Under the pieces are notes generated by a model. It was given only the letters and a program-made list of their open reading frames with translations, was not told the DNA's origin and made no database searches. Made by a program: the position numbers and the translations under genes. From contig NC_079879.1 in assembly GCF_029227915.1 (NCBI RefSeq), positions 25,238,501 to 25,302,500 on the forward strand: DNA of 64,000 nt, in the 5' to 3' direction. How positions within the stretch are numbered: position 1 is the first letter of the stretch; each line of letters starts with the position of its first letter. The stretch is from Hydractinia symbiolongicarpus (taxonomy: Eukaryota; Cnidaria; Hydrozoa; Anthoathecata; Hydractiniidae). Shown here piece after piece: positions 1 through 11,642 of this stretch.

Positions 1-489
1 CTAAACGATGTGAAATCCCGCAATCACGGTTTATATATTGCGACTGGCAGAAAAAGTCAAAAACAGGGTCTGGGACGGTGCTCAGCAATGTTAAACAATA
101 AGTTTAATTTGGGAAAATGGTTTCAGTTAATTCTTGGAAATATCCAAAAAAATGGAACATTAAGTAACAAAAAAAATCAAAAACCTTAACTTTAAACCTA
201 ATGGATTTCGCTATCGCATACAACTTGCGGGGCACCATTTTGACAATTACAACAATTACAGGATCCCATCTTTAAGAGGTTGACAGTCAGAGCATGCATC
301 TGAGACACTGGTAAAATGAAATAGTTCTGGATCCAAGGGTTAAAAGTTAGCCACAATGTTATTTTTTTCGACACTTGTTTTGTTGATATTTATATTGGTT
401 ACGCTACTTTAGAAAAATATAAAATGTTGATAAACAGAAAATATACCAACACATAACAACCGTGCAGGATCAGTTTAATAATAATAACT
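1..489. other. gene-free stretch at left edge
   Basis: AT-rich sequence in which no exon, RNA gene or repeat structure could be supported. The missing 5' exons of the TRMT1 gene would lie in this direction or beyond the window edge, but none was recognised here. Confidence 0.4.
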
Positions 490-2922
490 GTTTTCCTGTC
501 AAAACTAGTATTTCATATTATGGGTGAAGGTCTCTTTAAAAGACAAGAGAGGAGTTGAACGTCCACCATACCTTAGTTTAAAGGGGTGATTGTGGAAGTC
601 CCATGAAATGCCACATAGTGATGGTGTCACTTTAAAAAACACCCAGTCCGGTCTGTGAACGGTTGGCGCTAGGAAGGGCATCCAGCTGTAAAACAATGCC
701 AAAACTCTTTATTAATATTTATTAAATGGCTAGTGTAAATGTTGGTACTCTGAGAGGTAGAGCAGGTGAAGTAGTTGAAATGTTAGAACGTAGATCTGTT
801 GGTATGTGTTGTGGAGGGCAGGAAGGTGGCGAGGAGCTTCAGTGAGATTGGTGGAAGGTAGGAGGGCAAGGTATAAGCTTTTTTGGATTGGTAATAGTGA
901 TGGATATGGAGGAGTTGGGATATTCGTTGCAGAGAAGTGGGTAGAAAAAATAATAGATGTTATGCGTGTTAATAGTCGCATTATAGTGATAAGGTTTTTG
1001 ATAGGTAATAGGATTGTCACTTTTCCGTCACTTTATGCCTGACAATGTGGACTCAGTGAGGAAGATAAGGATTTATGGTAAGTTTTACGAACTTGTCATG
1101 GTGGGCGGCGACTTTAATGGTCATGTTGGGATGTTAGGCTATGGATTTGGTAGCAGAAATAAGGAAGGGGAGAGATAGCTGGAGTTTGGAATGGCAACGG
1201 ACATGGTGGTTTGCAACACATCATGCAGTAAGAGACAGAGTAGGCTGATAACATATGAGTCAGGTGGCTGTAAGACACAGATAGATTACTTCCTGGTTAG
1301 AAAGTCAGACAAGAAAGTGGTGAAGGACGTTAAAGTTATATTGGGGGGGAGAGTGTGTTTCCCAGCATAGGTTGCTGGTTTGTGATATTATCTTAAGAGT
1401 GTTAAAGAAGCCAAGGGAAAGTACAGGCCCCATTGTAAAGTCTGGAAGCTGAAGGAAAAGATTGTAGCAAGACAATTTAGTGCAAAAGTTCAGCAGTTAG
1501 CCCACAATGGTCAGTGTGATAGTTACAATGTTGAAAGTACTTGGACTACTTTGAAGAATTGTCTTCTAGAAGCTTCTGATGATACCTGTGGGTGAACGTG
1601 GAAGTCAGGTGGTAGTAAAAATATTTACTACTCGTGCAGCAGTGTTTTAGGCAAAAACCAGAGAGAAACAAATTTGCAGATGTGTTAAGAAGGGAAGACC
1701 AGCGCAATGAGGTATTCAAGATAGCAAAGTAAATAAAGAAGACTAATCAAGATGTTGTAGGTGAGAAGTGTATACGTAATGATGAAGGTGTTTTGGCTAG
1801 CACAGAGGAGGAGAAAAGGGTAGCTTGGAAGAATTATTATCAGAGGTTGCTTCAGGAAAAGTATTTACGAAAGAGAAATAATCTCTATTTTGCCTTTGTA
1901 GATTGAGAGAAAGCTTTTGATAGAGTGCCACATAAAGTTAAAGGTTCTGTACTAAGTTTGTTGTTGTTTGTTCTAGTCTTAGAAGCGCTGTCGATGGAGT
2001 TCAGAGAAGTGGAAGAAAGGACTAGTAGAGAAAGAGCTAAGGGTGAACACAGCAAAAGTCTAAAGTCATGATTAGTAGCATTGCAGCCAAGTGTGACTTT
2101 GTAGTTGGAAAGTGGCCTTGTGGAGTTTGCAGGAAAGGGGTTGGTAGTTACTCAATTTTTTGTCAGACTTGCAAGCATTGAGTACATAAGAAGTGCAGTA
2201 GTATTGGTGGAAGGTTAAGAGCTGACATTCAGTTTGTATGCAAGCGTTGCAAAGGTGAGATTATAGAGAATGAAGTATTTCTTCAATGATGTACAACAGT
2301 GGCTCAATAGAGATAGTTGAGAACTTCTGTTACTTAGGTGATATGTTGGACAGTGAAGGGGGTATTGGAAGAAGTGTTACTTGCAGGATAGGTTCTGCTT
2401 GGAAAAGGTTCATAGTTACTTCCTTTGTTGACTAGCAGAGTCTTGTCAATTGAGTTAAAAGGTATGTTGTATGAGGCCTGTGTAAGAAGTGTTATGTTGT
2501 ACGGTAGTGAGACATGGGCAGCGAAGCAGAAAGATCTTAAGGAATAATATGAGAATGGTTAGGTGGATGTGTAATGCCAGTCTGAGAGACAGAAAGAGTT
2601 CAGATGAGCTGGGAAGCAGGCTAAGTATCCGTAGAATTAAAGATGTTATCCAGATAAGAAGATTGAATTGGCTGGGGCACTTGGAAAGAATAGAGGGGAT
2701 AATTGGGTAAGAAAGTGTAGAGACTTGATAGTTCCTGGGGCAAACCCCAGAGGCAGACCGAGAAAGACTTGGCAGGAGGTTATAAGGACAGACTTGATAC
2801 AGAGGAAGTTGAGTTTAGATCTAACAGAGTCTAGATCAGATTGGAAGAGGGTCATTAATATACCCCGTCCAGCACATGCTAGCATGGAAAACGAACGTTA
2901 AGCCGATAAAGATGATGGTGAT
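490..2922 (+). mobile_element. decayed LINE (endonuclease + reverse transcriptase), pseudogene
   Basis: Relic of a jockey/RTE-type non-LTR retrotransposon. The block near 660-690 (GGAAGGGCATCCAGC) resembles leader sequence of such elements. Endonuclease pieces are read at 725-800 (VNVGTLRGR), at 806-1042 after a frameshift, and at 1096-1330 (VGGDFNGHVG, then QIDYFLVRK), with a TAG stop between the last two. Reverse transcriptase remnants follow: FVD*EKAFDRVPHK near 1890, then directly GSVLS-like sequence, so the block that should carry the YADD motif is deleted. A C-terminal zinc finger (WPCGVC, TGG to TGA in KHW, CKRC) lies at about 2090-2275, and the C-terminus at 2460-2901 (LYGSETWAAK, GRPRKTWQEVI). 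The 3' end is a short GATGATG tail. Several stops, frameshifts and an internal deletion make it inactive. It probably sits in or near the 5' part of the TRMT1 gene. Confidence 0.85.
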
Positions 2923-4422
2923 GACCTTCAGCAAATTTATAGATATTTTGTTGCTTCTGGTGCATTTATAGTGTACCTGGTAACATTATATATTTTTTAA
3001 TTTTAAATTGAATCACACTCTTTATATATTGATTCATTATGGATAGCCAGAGTACCGGAATAAAAAAAAAAATAGGATAGGATAAAAAAAATAGGAAAAA
3101 AAACTCACAATAGTATTGTGATTAAGATTTTAAGATAGCGAAGGTCATGATACTTTGCCATGTTTATGTTCGGCCGCGATGTTCACGATACATTCTTATC
3201 TATCATGGTGTGTTTAACATAGAAATATTTTGTTTTTCAAATCATAATGTTCGTAATTATATTTAGATGTTAAAAATGTTTACTTTTTTTTTAATTGTTG
3301 TGTGCAACTTCTGGAGCGCAAAACACTTTAAAAAATTTTTTAAAATTGCGAGATGCTTGTTTCTTAGCAAAACTTGTAAATTTTTCGTTTGTTGGAAACA
3401 ATTGGAGGATGTTTAAAACTGTGAACCCCAAACACCAGAACCGAGTTTCTGAACCAAAATAAAGATTTATATGCAAAGAGAAAGCTTACCAATATGTATG
3501 TCTCAAGTGTTTTTAAAAGATCTACAATATTGTTTTTGCTTTTTATGATCCAGTTGCAATGTTTTTGCTTTCTGGTATCCTGTGACAACGGTGTTTAAAA
3601 GATATATGGCATTTTTTTTGCTTCCTACAATCCCCTTTTGATGTTATTCAAATGATTTACAGCAGTGTTTCTGCTTTTCCTGATCCAGCTTTGAGGCTTT
3701 GTAAACAAGCTTCATTGAGTTAAAGCTCGATCCAAAAGTTATTTTTTCTTTTGTCTTAAAGGTTATCATAATCTATGTATATCTTTCCAATCATGTTCAG
3801 CACATTGAAGTGGTATGCTTCAGAATGTATTATTTTTAGGCACACAACCTAATGTCTAATAGGAAATCAACAATTAAAATTCACAATAAAGTGTTGTTTT
3901 TTTGTATACTGGGAAAACCTAAAGACCATAAGATATTAAACAGTTAAGTTTAGGCTAACTCTTACATAAACCTAAGCGATCAATTTAATTGGTGTTAGTT
4001 TCAAATGCTAATCAAATTAAAAAAGTAAAAAAAAAATTATCTAAGTGATATTTTATTGACGCACTCACAAGTCTAATCTAATGCATTCTTGCATTAAAAT
4101 GGAATTATTGGACACAAACGCAAAAATATGATAATTGTATGTTTGAATTGCTATCTTACAGTAAATTTTGTGGCATTTATTTTAGAGTGAAACATGTTTT
4201 TAGAAAGGTCAATAAAAAAGGATTGGGCTTGTAGATCTTTCTAGGTTTTTGGAGTGCCAACATTGAATTAGTTTATCACTTGACTGTAAATGTTAATTTG
4301 AGTATGCACATTTGGTAACAGACCTAAAGATTTTGTATGGTTTGCCATTGATTTTAATAAATTGCGTCATGGTGAAACATCATATACCAACTAATAATGC
4401 TTGAACATTTTCCTCTTTTTAG
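2923..4422. other. gene-free stretch, probably TRMT1 intron
   Basis: AT-rich, with no convincing exon on either strand. It precedes a good 3' splice site (pyrimidine run then TTTTTAG ending at 4422) and most likely belongs to an intron of the TRMT1 gene. I looked here for the S-adenosylmethionine-binding exon of TRMT1 and did not find it. Confidence 0.4.
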
Positions 4423-7400
4423 TTTGCTCATGTATCAGCACCGCTTCCCATTATCTAGCCGGTTTCAAGTCATCGATCTTGATCCATATGGTTCTCCTTG
4501 TCAGTTCCTAGACGGAGCTGTTCAAGCCATTGATGATGGTGGATTACTTTGTATCACTTGTACAGACATGGGTGGCCTGTGTGGTAACCATGGTGAGGCT
4601 GCCTTTGCAAAATATGGTGCCATGCCTTTTAAGGCTAAATACTGTCATGAAATGGTATATATTTATTTATTTGTTGATTTATATATTGAAAACCTTGTGG
4701 AATCTGCAATATAGTTACCAATGAGTTAGATGAATTGCGGGCTCCCTAAATTTATTGCTGTAATCTTTGTATATTATAACTTGGATGTTTTTTTTTTCAA
4801 TTTGTGTGAAACTTTGTAAACAGGCTTTTTTAGGTTGTGTTACTATTTATACTCATCCAATTTTGCTACCAAGGAGCAGCATTAAGCAAAAATTAATCCC
4901 ACCTGGGCAAGTAAAAACTATTTTAAATTTTTATTTATTGTTTAAGTTTTAAGGCACATCATAGACACACCTAAGATTATGATAGTAGGAATTATCAGAA
5001 ACTTTTGTTGTGCAATGAATGACACCATGATCTATGTAAAATGCAATTATTTTTTTTATGAAAAAGCAGATTTTTAAAATATTTAGCACTTCAAGAAGTA
5101 AAGAAAGTCATTTGATTTTGTGGACGTAATAACTATGTTTTTTGTGGCATTAATTCACTACAAAGTATTAGTTTTTAGTTCATTTTATGACACAATCACA
5201 ATAACGTAGCTTCAATCAACATAACTTTGAAAGCTATCAGTCTTCATTTTGCAATTCTTGACATCCTTGTCAATTGTTTTTTAGGTTTAGGTTACATCGG
5301 TTTAGGTCATTGTTTCATATTATTTGAGGGATAATAATATAAAACGATAAACACTGTAGAAATATTTAAGGTGTTGGAATTTAATTTGCATAAAAATTGT
5401 CTTTATTTTTTACAAATTCTCTTTGACATTGTTTTACTTAAATAACAATCATTGTTTAGGCATTGCGAATAGTTTTGGGTTGTGTTGATTCTCATGCTGG
5501 TAGATACAAGCGTTATATAAAACCATTGCTATCATTGAGTGCAGATTTTTATATTCGTATATTTGTGCGTGTGTATACAAGTGCTGCTGAAGTCAAACGT
5601 TCTGCAAGCAAAAAATCATATGTTTTTCATTGTAATGGTTGTGAAACATTCCATTTACAGCCAGGTAAGTTTTGATAACTGTTGATGCCAGTATCATGTG
5701 TAAGGGTAAATATGTTGGATGAAGGGTCAAGCCACTAACTGAATCTTTTACGGCCACAAATGGGAAAGTATTAGCTGAGGGTCTTGGGTAGGGCAGGGTA
5801 TTGATGATAGTTGACTAGATTTTTATTTGTTTTTGTAACAGTAAACAGTCAATTTTCTTGTGAAGCATACAAGATTTTTTTGGCAAGGATTTTCTCCTGA
5901 TAAACAGTGCACTGTAAATTACCGATTAAGTGCTTATTTAAGAGCTTATTTAATTATTGAGTTATTACGCTTGTACTCATTGGTACTGGGTGCTTATTCT
6001 AAACCCTTAAATAAGGGTGCATGCTTCTTCAGACTGGACGTTAGTATTCCTGGGCACTCGATAAGTAATTTATGTACTTGTTTGTAGCAATATCCTTCTT
6101 TAACCTTACAATATTTTTATTATATATATATAATTTTTTAAAGTTGGGAAAAGTGTTGAAGTTGGTGATAGTAAAAAGTACAACCCTGCTTCTGGTCCTG
6201 TGGTGGGTAAAACCTGTGAAGAATGTGGTTGTACCTTTAAAATTGGTGGTCCTATATGGTCAGAGCCGATGCATGATGTTGAGTTTGTTAAAGATTTGTT
6301 GCACGATGTAAAAGAGGAAAAGGATTGTTATGCAACTTTCGATCGCATCAATGGTTAGTGATGTTTTTTAAAGCATGCAGTTTACTTTTGCCAAACAGGA
6401 CCGTCGAACTAAAATATGAGGTTTCGCTTGGTACATGAAAATAACTAAAATTTATCCCCTTAATTTTTAAGTTCTGGGCTTATTCTAAATGAAGTTATTA
6501 TATTTTACTGATTATAATGCTTTGGGGGTATGGAACCTAGAAATTTGACAGACAGATGAATATAAAATCTCAGCAAGTATCATAACCATTTAATGCACCA
6601 AATGTTATTAAAAAAACTGACATGGGGGAAAGCGCAATCCCCCTTTCCCCAATCTTCAGACCAAATAGGGTTAGGTGTTAAGACGTATGCAATGTCTTCA
6701 CGTAGGTGTTCTTGCAGTGATGTTAGAAGAATTGGAAAACCAGCCATTGTATCTTGTGCTCGACAGTTTATGTAACACACTTCATTCCACAACACCATCA
6801 CAAGCACAGTTTAGATCCGCAATGTTGCACGCTGGTTATAAAGTTTCCAGTACACATGCAAACGAGGTTGGATTCAAAACAGATGCACCAGTTTCAGGTA
6901 ATTCATTGATGCTAGTATACTTAAGATAAATCTTATGCCATGTTATGTCTTGTTGTTTTAAATTCCAAAAGCACATGGTATTTTTGGAGAAAATAAACGA
7001 ACTATTTGTGAAATACTTATCCAATGGGACCACGTATTTTTATTTTATTTATGAAAATGCGTCATTAAGATACTGCTTTCTTTTTTGCCATGCTTCCTTT
7101 TCATACTTTATCGGAATTTTAACCGATTGACGTTTTTTAAATAGTCATAAAAGTTCGAATATTCTTTTTTAACAAAGGTTGGTTGTTATTTTATATAAAA
7201 AAGTGGTAAAAAATCTATTATGTACCATTGGCTATTAATTTCGCATTGAACCAAATAAGGTATAGGGTATATCAGACTGAAAGCTTAAATTACAATTGTA
7301 AAATGTTCAATGTTTATAAAGTTGTGGATTTACTTGTCTCGATTTTTTTCAGTCATTTGGGATATATTGCGCTGCTGGGTGAAAAAACATCCAGTGAACT

Positions 7401-8132
7401 CAAAAAAGATAAAAGAACGATCTCCTGCGGCTGCACTACTTGAAAAAGAAGCAAAAATGGAAGCAAATTTCGAAATATTACCAGAAGCTACTCCAATGTC
7501 AAAACAATTGAAGCTGACTCGTTTTCCTGTTAATCCGGAAGCTGATTGGGGTCCTAAAGCGAGGTGATTTAGCTAAATTTAGATTTTTGTGAAAACGTGG
7601 CATCATTTTCGATTGTGTTGTAATTTTCTAACGTGCGAAATGAAATTGGGCAGTTGTAGTATTTAATTTTGTTACCGGTTGGCCAAATTACGAAATATGC
7701 TAAAAAATTTTCGGAAAAGACGTCGCCGAAAGTTGAAATTCACTCTGTCGCTGAGCTGAAGAGCTGAAGGGCTTCACCACAAAAAAATACCTCAACCAGC
7801 GGTAATTTGGTAAAATTAAGCATGCGCTAAACAATATACCTGTGGATACACATTCGTATGCAGTTAGTAGTTAGCAGTGTTTTGTTAATATTATTTTTCG
7901 TAATGTTCTTAGGGCTAGTACTAAAGGATATACCAGTCTCGCAGACAAAAGAAAAGAGTTACAAGGCAAAAGACAACGAAATAAAGAGAAAAATGACTTG
8001 AAACAATTTCTATGTAAACGATTCAAAAGGGGTGAGTGTGCACGCGGAGAAGGTTGCAAGTTCTCGCACGCGGTACTGGACGAACCGAAACCTGGCGAAG
8101 AAATGACAAAAGACAATGTTATGGAAACGTGA
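4423..8132 (+). CDS. TRMT1: tRNA (guanine26-N2)-dimethyltransferase, TRMT1-type (3' six exons)
   Basis: Makes N2,N2-dimethylguanosine at position 26 of tRNAs with S-adenosylmethionine. Six exons are supported by GT-AG borders and continuous phase: 4423-4654, 5460-5664, 6144-6353, 6706-6897, 7353-7563, 7913-8132 (stop TGA), encoding about 422 residues. Exon 1 shown carries the catalytic-domain motif [10 protein letters not shown] and CHEM at its end; exon 2 [17 protein letters not shown]; exon 3 a CEEC zinc-ribbon pair and [11 protein letters not shown]; exon 4 [20 protein letters not shown]; exon 5 [15 protein letters not shown] and [10 protein letters not shown]; exon 6 a basic stretch then a CCCH zinc finger ([19 protein letters not shown]), as in vertebrate TRMT1. 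The N-terminal SAM-binding half was not found, so the gene is partial here. The splice site before 6706 has a weak pyrimidine tract. Identification is firm by motif order. Confidence 0.93.
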
Positions 8133-8571
8133 CCTATCACTGATGTGGCCTTATTTATTTTATGCGGTTATCTTCATACAATTTAATCTCATATATTGAC
8201 TGTGTATGAAAGATTTATTACCGTATATCTGTCGACCTGGTATAGATTATACGTGAGATAAGTACAGAGAATTTCCAATTTGCAGAACTCTTTCGAAAAG
8301 ATTTAAAATGAAGATCAAAACTGCAAAAAACTTAAGACCTTGCACTACATATTGTATGCTTCTCATGGAAAATTTGCGGATCTATTTTTATGGTGCAAAT
8401 AAAATCCCGAAGAAAAGAGTCCCGTTTTCCCACTGACTGGTTACATTCCGCTTACTAGCTTACATGGAGAAAGTGCTCTTTTTATGTTCTGTCGATATAG
8501 TAATGAAGTTAACTTAGCATACTTAAAAAAGCGTGTAAATTTTGCAAGTACAAATGTTGTTGCAAGTAAAT
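8133..8571 (+). other. TRMT1 3' UTR and intergenic
   Basis: Follows the TRMT1 stop. An AATAAA hexamer at 8398-8403, about 270 nt downstream, is a plausible polyadenylation signal. Nothing else was recognised. Confidence 0.4.
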
Positions 8572-8770
8572 GTTGTGGTGCGTAGCCTTGTGGTTATCGC
8601 GGTCTGTGGTTCGGTCTACAGCACAGGCATGTTTAGCCAGTGTCTATACCACAGCCCATGCCATGTGAGGGAAACTGGGTAGGCAATGCCAGCGTATACC
8701 TAATGTACACGTTGATAACCGTATGTACAACACTGAAGTGGTTAATATTATTAAAGTGATAATATAGATA
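8572..8770 (+). mobile_element. tRNA-derived SINE
   Basis: Contains sequences resembling the internal RNA polymerase III promoter: an A-box-like TAGCCTTGTGG near 8583 and a B-box-like GGTTCGGTCTA near 8609. The body that follows (CCATGTGAGGGAAACTGGGTAGGC, then GTATACCTAATGTAC, then CAACACTGAAGTGG) recurs in reverse orientation at about 53440-53590, which shows it is a dispersed repeat. The 3' end is AT-rich (AATATTATTAAAG). Confidence 0.6.
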
Positions 8771-9859
8771 TATAATTGTTAGCTAAAGCTTTCGGGACTC
8801 AAGCAATGTTTTATTCATGAAACGAATGTCCTACAGATTTCTTCATTTTTTTGGTTTATAGCATACAGTCATAGTAAACACTACAACAAAGTTATCACAG
8901 ATTATCACAGATAAGGCGACCTCGATTTTTATAATAGAAAATAGGAATACAAACGTTTGCAAGTGTCCAGTTTGGAGAAACATTTGGCGATTCGAATGTA
9001 AAACATAAATTTAAATATCAGTTTTAAAATTATTGGATAAACTTTTACAAATGGTCATTTTTAAAAGTTTCGCTAAAAAGGCCATATAAAATTTTCGTCG
9101 GAAAACTTTCGGACACAATTTTTTATTTCAGCGGAAAATTTTTCGGACAAGAATATGAAGTCAAAAAATGTCTGGGTAAGTCTTTTGAACGCATTTTAAA
9201 CAAACTTCAAAAGCAATGATTATGGGAAATGACACAAAAAGAAGGCTAGAAGCATTTAAAGTATACATATATTCAATCAAAATCCTAAAAAGGGTCTTCA
9301 GGATCCAACTTTACAGATAGAGCCTCGGCCAAATGTGAAAATCACGAAAATAAAAGTTTAAAAACTGCAGTTTTTTATTGATTTTCTGATTACCCTATAT
9401 ATAATTTCTATGCACTAGTCCTTTTTTAAAAATATTACGGACAGAGAACTTTTCGGACAAAAAAAATCCAAGTTTTTCCGTCCGAAAATTTAAATGCCGT
9501 TTAAGACCATAAACGTTTCAATCGCAAGACTTTCAACCATGAATGATAGGCTGTATTTTTTGTTAGCAATTTTCCTTTAAATAGTCAGTTTATAACGACA
9601 CGTTTCGTTTTGTTTGCGTTTGTTGTAAGATACAATATCACTTGTGTGCTTTATCTTCAAAGCTTCATGCACCAAACCTCTTCGAATGTTTGGCACGATA
9701 ACACAACGAATGAGCAGGTTGTCATCAAATATTTTGGTTGCGAGCGGAAATTCTTAGAGCCCCCAGGGCTTCTTGTTTACACTTCAATTCACAAAATGTA
9801 TTTTTCGTTGATTTCCGTCAGCGAAGGCGGAATCTTTAAATCGCCTGAGGAGATATAAA
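8771..9859. other. gene-free stretch with scattered TTTTCGGACA motifs
   Basis: No gene supported. Motifs of the type TTTTCGGACA or CGGAAAA recur between about 9080 and 9500 in both orientations, suggesting degraded repeat sequence; a similar cluster lies at 7705-7735 in a TRMT1 intron. A short block at 9745-9782 (GCGGAAATTCTTAGAGCC then AGGGCTTCTTGTTT) recurs in the same orientation at about 13629-13664. Confidence 0.4.
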
Positions 9860-10014
9860 TAGGTAGGTAGGTAGGTAGGTAGGTAGGTAGGTAGGTAGGT
9901 AGGTAGGTAGGTAGGTAGGTAGGTAGGTAGGTAGGTAGGTAGGTAGGTAGGTAGGTAGGTAGGTAGGTAGGTAGGTAGGTAGGTAGGTAGGTAGGTAGTT
10001 GGGGTAGGTAGGTA
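9860..10014. repeat. TAGG tetranucleotide microsatellite
   Basis: An almost perfect run of about 38 TAGG units with a single interruption (TTGGGG) near 10000. It directly precedes the truncated DIRS element. On the complementary strand it opens a long meaningless Leu-Pro-Thr-Tyr reading frame. Confidence 0.97.
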
Positions 10015-10124
10015 GAGACAGCGCAGCTAGGCTCGACGCACGAAACTTATCCAGGCTAAAGCTTTTGACAGATTTTTTTCTGAGAACGAGGCTACAATGA
10101 GTTTTACTCTGTCTTTGTTTTGGC

Positions 10125-11642
10125 TTGGCTCCAGCTCCACGGATTTTTACGAAGTTATTGAAAATTCCCATGGCAGTCCTTCGTCGTTTAATGATAAGAA
10201 TTGTAATTTACTTAGACGACATGTTAATTTTGGGACGGTCCAGAGAGGAGGTCCTTATGGCACGAGACACATTGATTTTTCTGTTACAAAATCTGGGCTT
10301 TTTAATAAATTTGAAAAAGTCTGTCTTGGAGCCAACCCAGAAAATAGAGTTCTTGGGAATGTCTGTGGATTCAGTAACCATGTCTCTTTATCTAACAAGG
10401 GAGAAAGTTACCAAAATACAGACGCAGTGCTTGAGTTTGTACAAGACAAGAGAAGCCACTATTCTGGAGCTAACTCAATTAATAGGGGTTCTGTCTTCCA
10501 CCATACAAGCAGTTCTTCCGGCTCGTCTAGAGTTTCGTTTTCTACAACAACAACAAATTCAAAGTCTAAAAGTATCGAAATCTTATGCCACCCTAGTGCA
10601 TTCAAAAAGGGAATCTCTGGAAGAACTTCTATGGTGGGTGAACAATCTAAAATTGTACAATGGGCGTTCCATTATGCAACCTCAAGCACAAAGTTTGTTA
10701 CAGACAGATGCTTCCCTAAAAGGTTGGGGAGCAGTTTGTCAAGGGACCAGGACAGGAGGCATGTGGTCCCAGACGGAACAGATTCTTCATATAAATGTTT
10801 TGGAATTGCTTGCAATCAAATTAGCACTTCTGTCTTTTCACAAAATAAAACAATTTGCATCAGTTCACATTCAGACAGACAACATGACAGCTTTGTCTTA
10901 CCTTCTCAAAATGGAAGGAACAAAAAATTTAACTATGATAAAAATAGCCAAGGAAATTTGGGATTTCCTATTACTCCACAAGATCACGATTACTGCAGAG
11001 TACCTCCCAGGTTGTCTAAATATCAAGGCGGACTGGGAGTCTCGACATACCCAGGACTCAGCTGAATGGAAGCTCTGTCCTGTGGTTTTCAAAATATTTT
11101 GTCAGAGAATAGGATATCCCAAACTGGACCTGTTTGACTCCCGTCTATCACATCAACTTCCAATGTATTATTCTTGGAAACCGGACCCTCACAATCTGGG
11201 TATAAATGCATTTCACCAAAAGTGGAATCAAAAGTGTCTTTATGCATTTCCTCCTTTTGCTCTGATCCACAGAGTTCTAAAAAAAGTAGAAGAGGAACAG
11301 GTTCATTTTCTGATTTTGATCACACCAACATGGCAGTCACAAACATGGTATCCCGAAGTGTTACGTCTGTCAGTGAGAAATCCATTTCTTCTTCCTATGC
11401 AGAGAAATCTTTTACAAAATCTAAAAATGGAAAACCACCCCATGGTAGTGACAGGGGCTCTACGGTTAGCTGTTTGGATAGTTTCAGGGGAAAACTCCTT
11501 GAGGAAGGAATTTCACCAGAGGCTTCCAATCTCATCATTGCTTCCAGAAGAAAGGGTACTAATGCAAATTATTCATCGTCCTGGAATAAGTGGGCTAGTT
11601 GGTGTTGTCAAAAACAGGTTGATCCATTTCAATGCCCTATAA
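10125..11642 (+). CDS. DIRS reverse transcriptase / RNase H (partial)
   Basis: 505 codons without a stop. The frame starts inside the RT domain at GLAPAPRIFTKLL; the catalytic box is YLDDML, followed by the LGFLINLKKS and IEFLGM motifs typical of DIRS RT. RNase H follows, with TDASLKGWGAVCQG, an NVLELLAI core and QTDN. The C-terminal linker (DLFDSRL, YYSWKPDP, NAFHQKW, FPPFALIHRVL, TWYPEVL) is the block that sits between RNase H and recombinase in this class. The first ATG is not the native start. Just upstream, the expected frame is broken around 10097-10115. It overlaps the recombinase frame by several hundred bases. Confidence 0.85.
   Translation: MAPAPRIFTKLLKIPMAVLRRLMIRIVIYLDDMLILGRSREEVLMARDTLIFLLQNLGFLINLKKSVLEPTQKIEFLGMSVDSVTMSLYLTREKVTKIQTQCLSLYKTREATILELTQLIGVLSSTIQAVLPARLEFRFLQQQQIQSLKVSKSYATLVHSKRESLEELLWWVNNLKLYNGRSIMQPQAQSLLQTDASLKGWGAVCQGTRTGGMWSQTEQILHINVLELLAIKLALLSFHKIKQFASVHIQTDNMTALSYLLKMEGTKNLTMIKIAKEIWDFLLLHKITITAEYLPGCLNIKADWESRHTQDSAEWKLCPVVFKIFCQRIGYPKLDLFDSRLSHQLPMYYSWKPDPHNLGINAFHQKWNQKCLYAFPPFALIHRVLKKVEEEQVHFLILITPTWQSQTWYPEVLRLSVRNPFLLPMQRNLLQNLKMENHPMVVTGALRLAVWIVSGENSLRKEFHQRLPISSLLPEERVLMQIIHRPGISGLVGVVKNRLIHFNAL

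Noticed and set aside
9836-10171. Minus-strand open frame with Leu-Pro-Thr-Tyr repeats
   Set aside because: It is the translation of the TAGG microsatellite and has no gene context.
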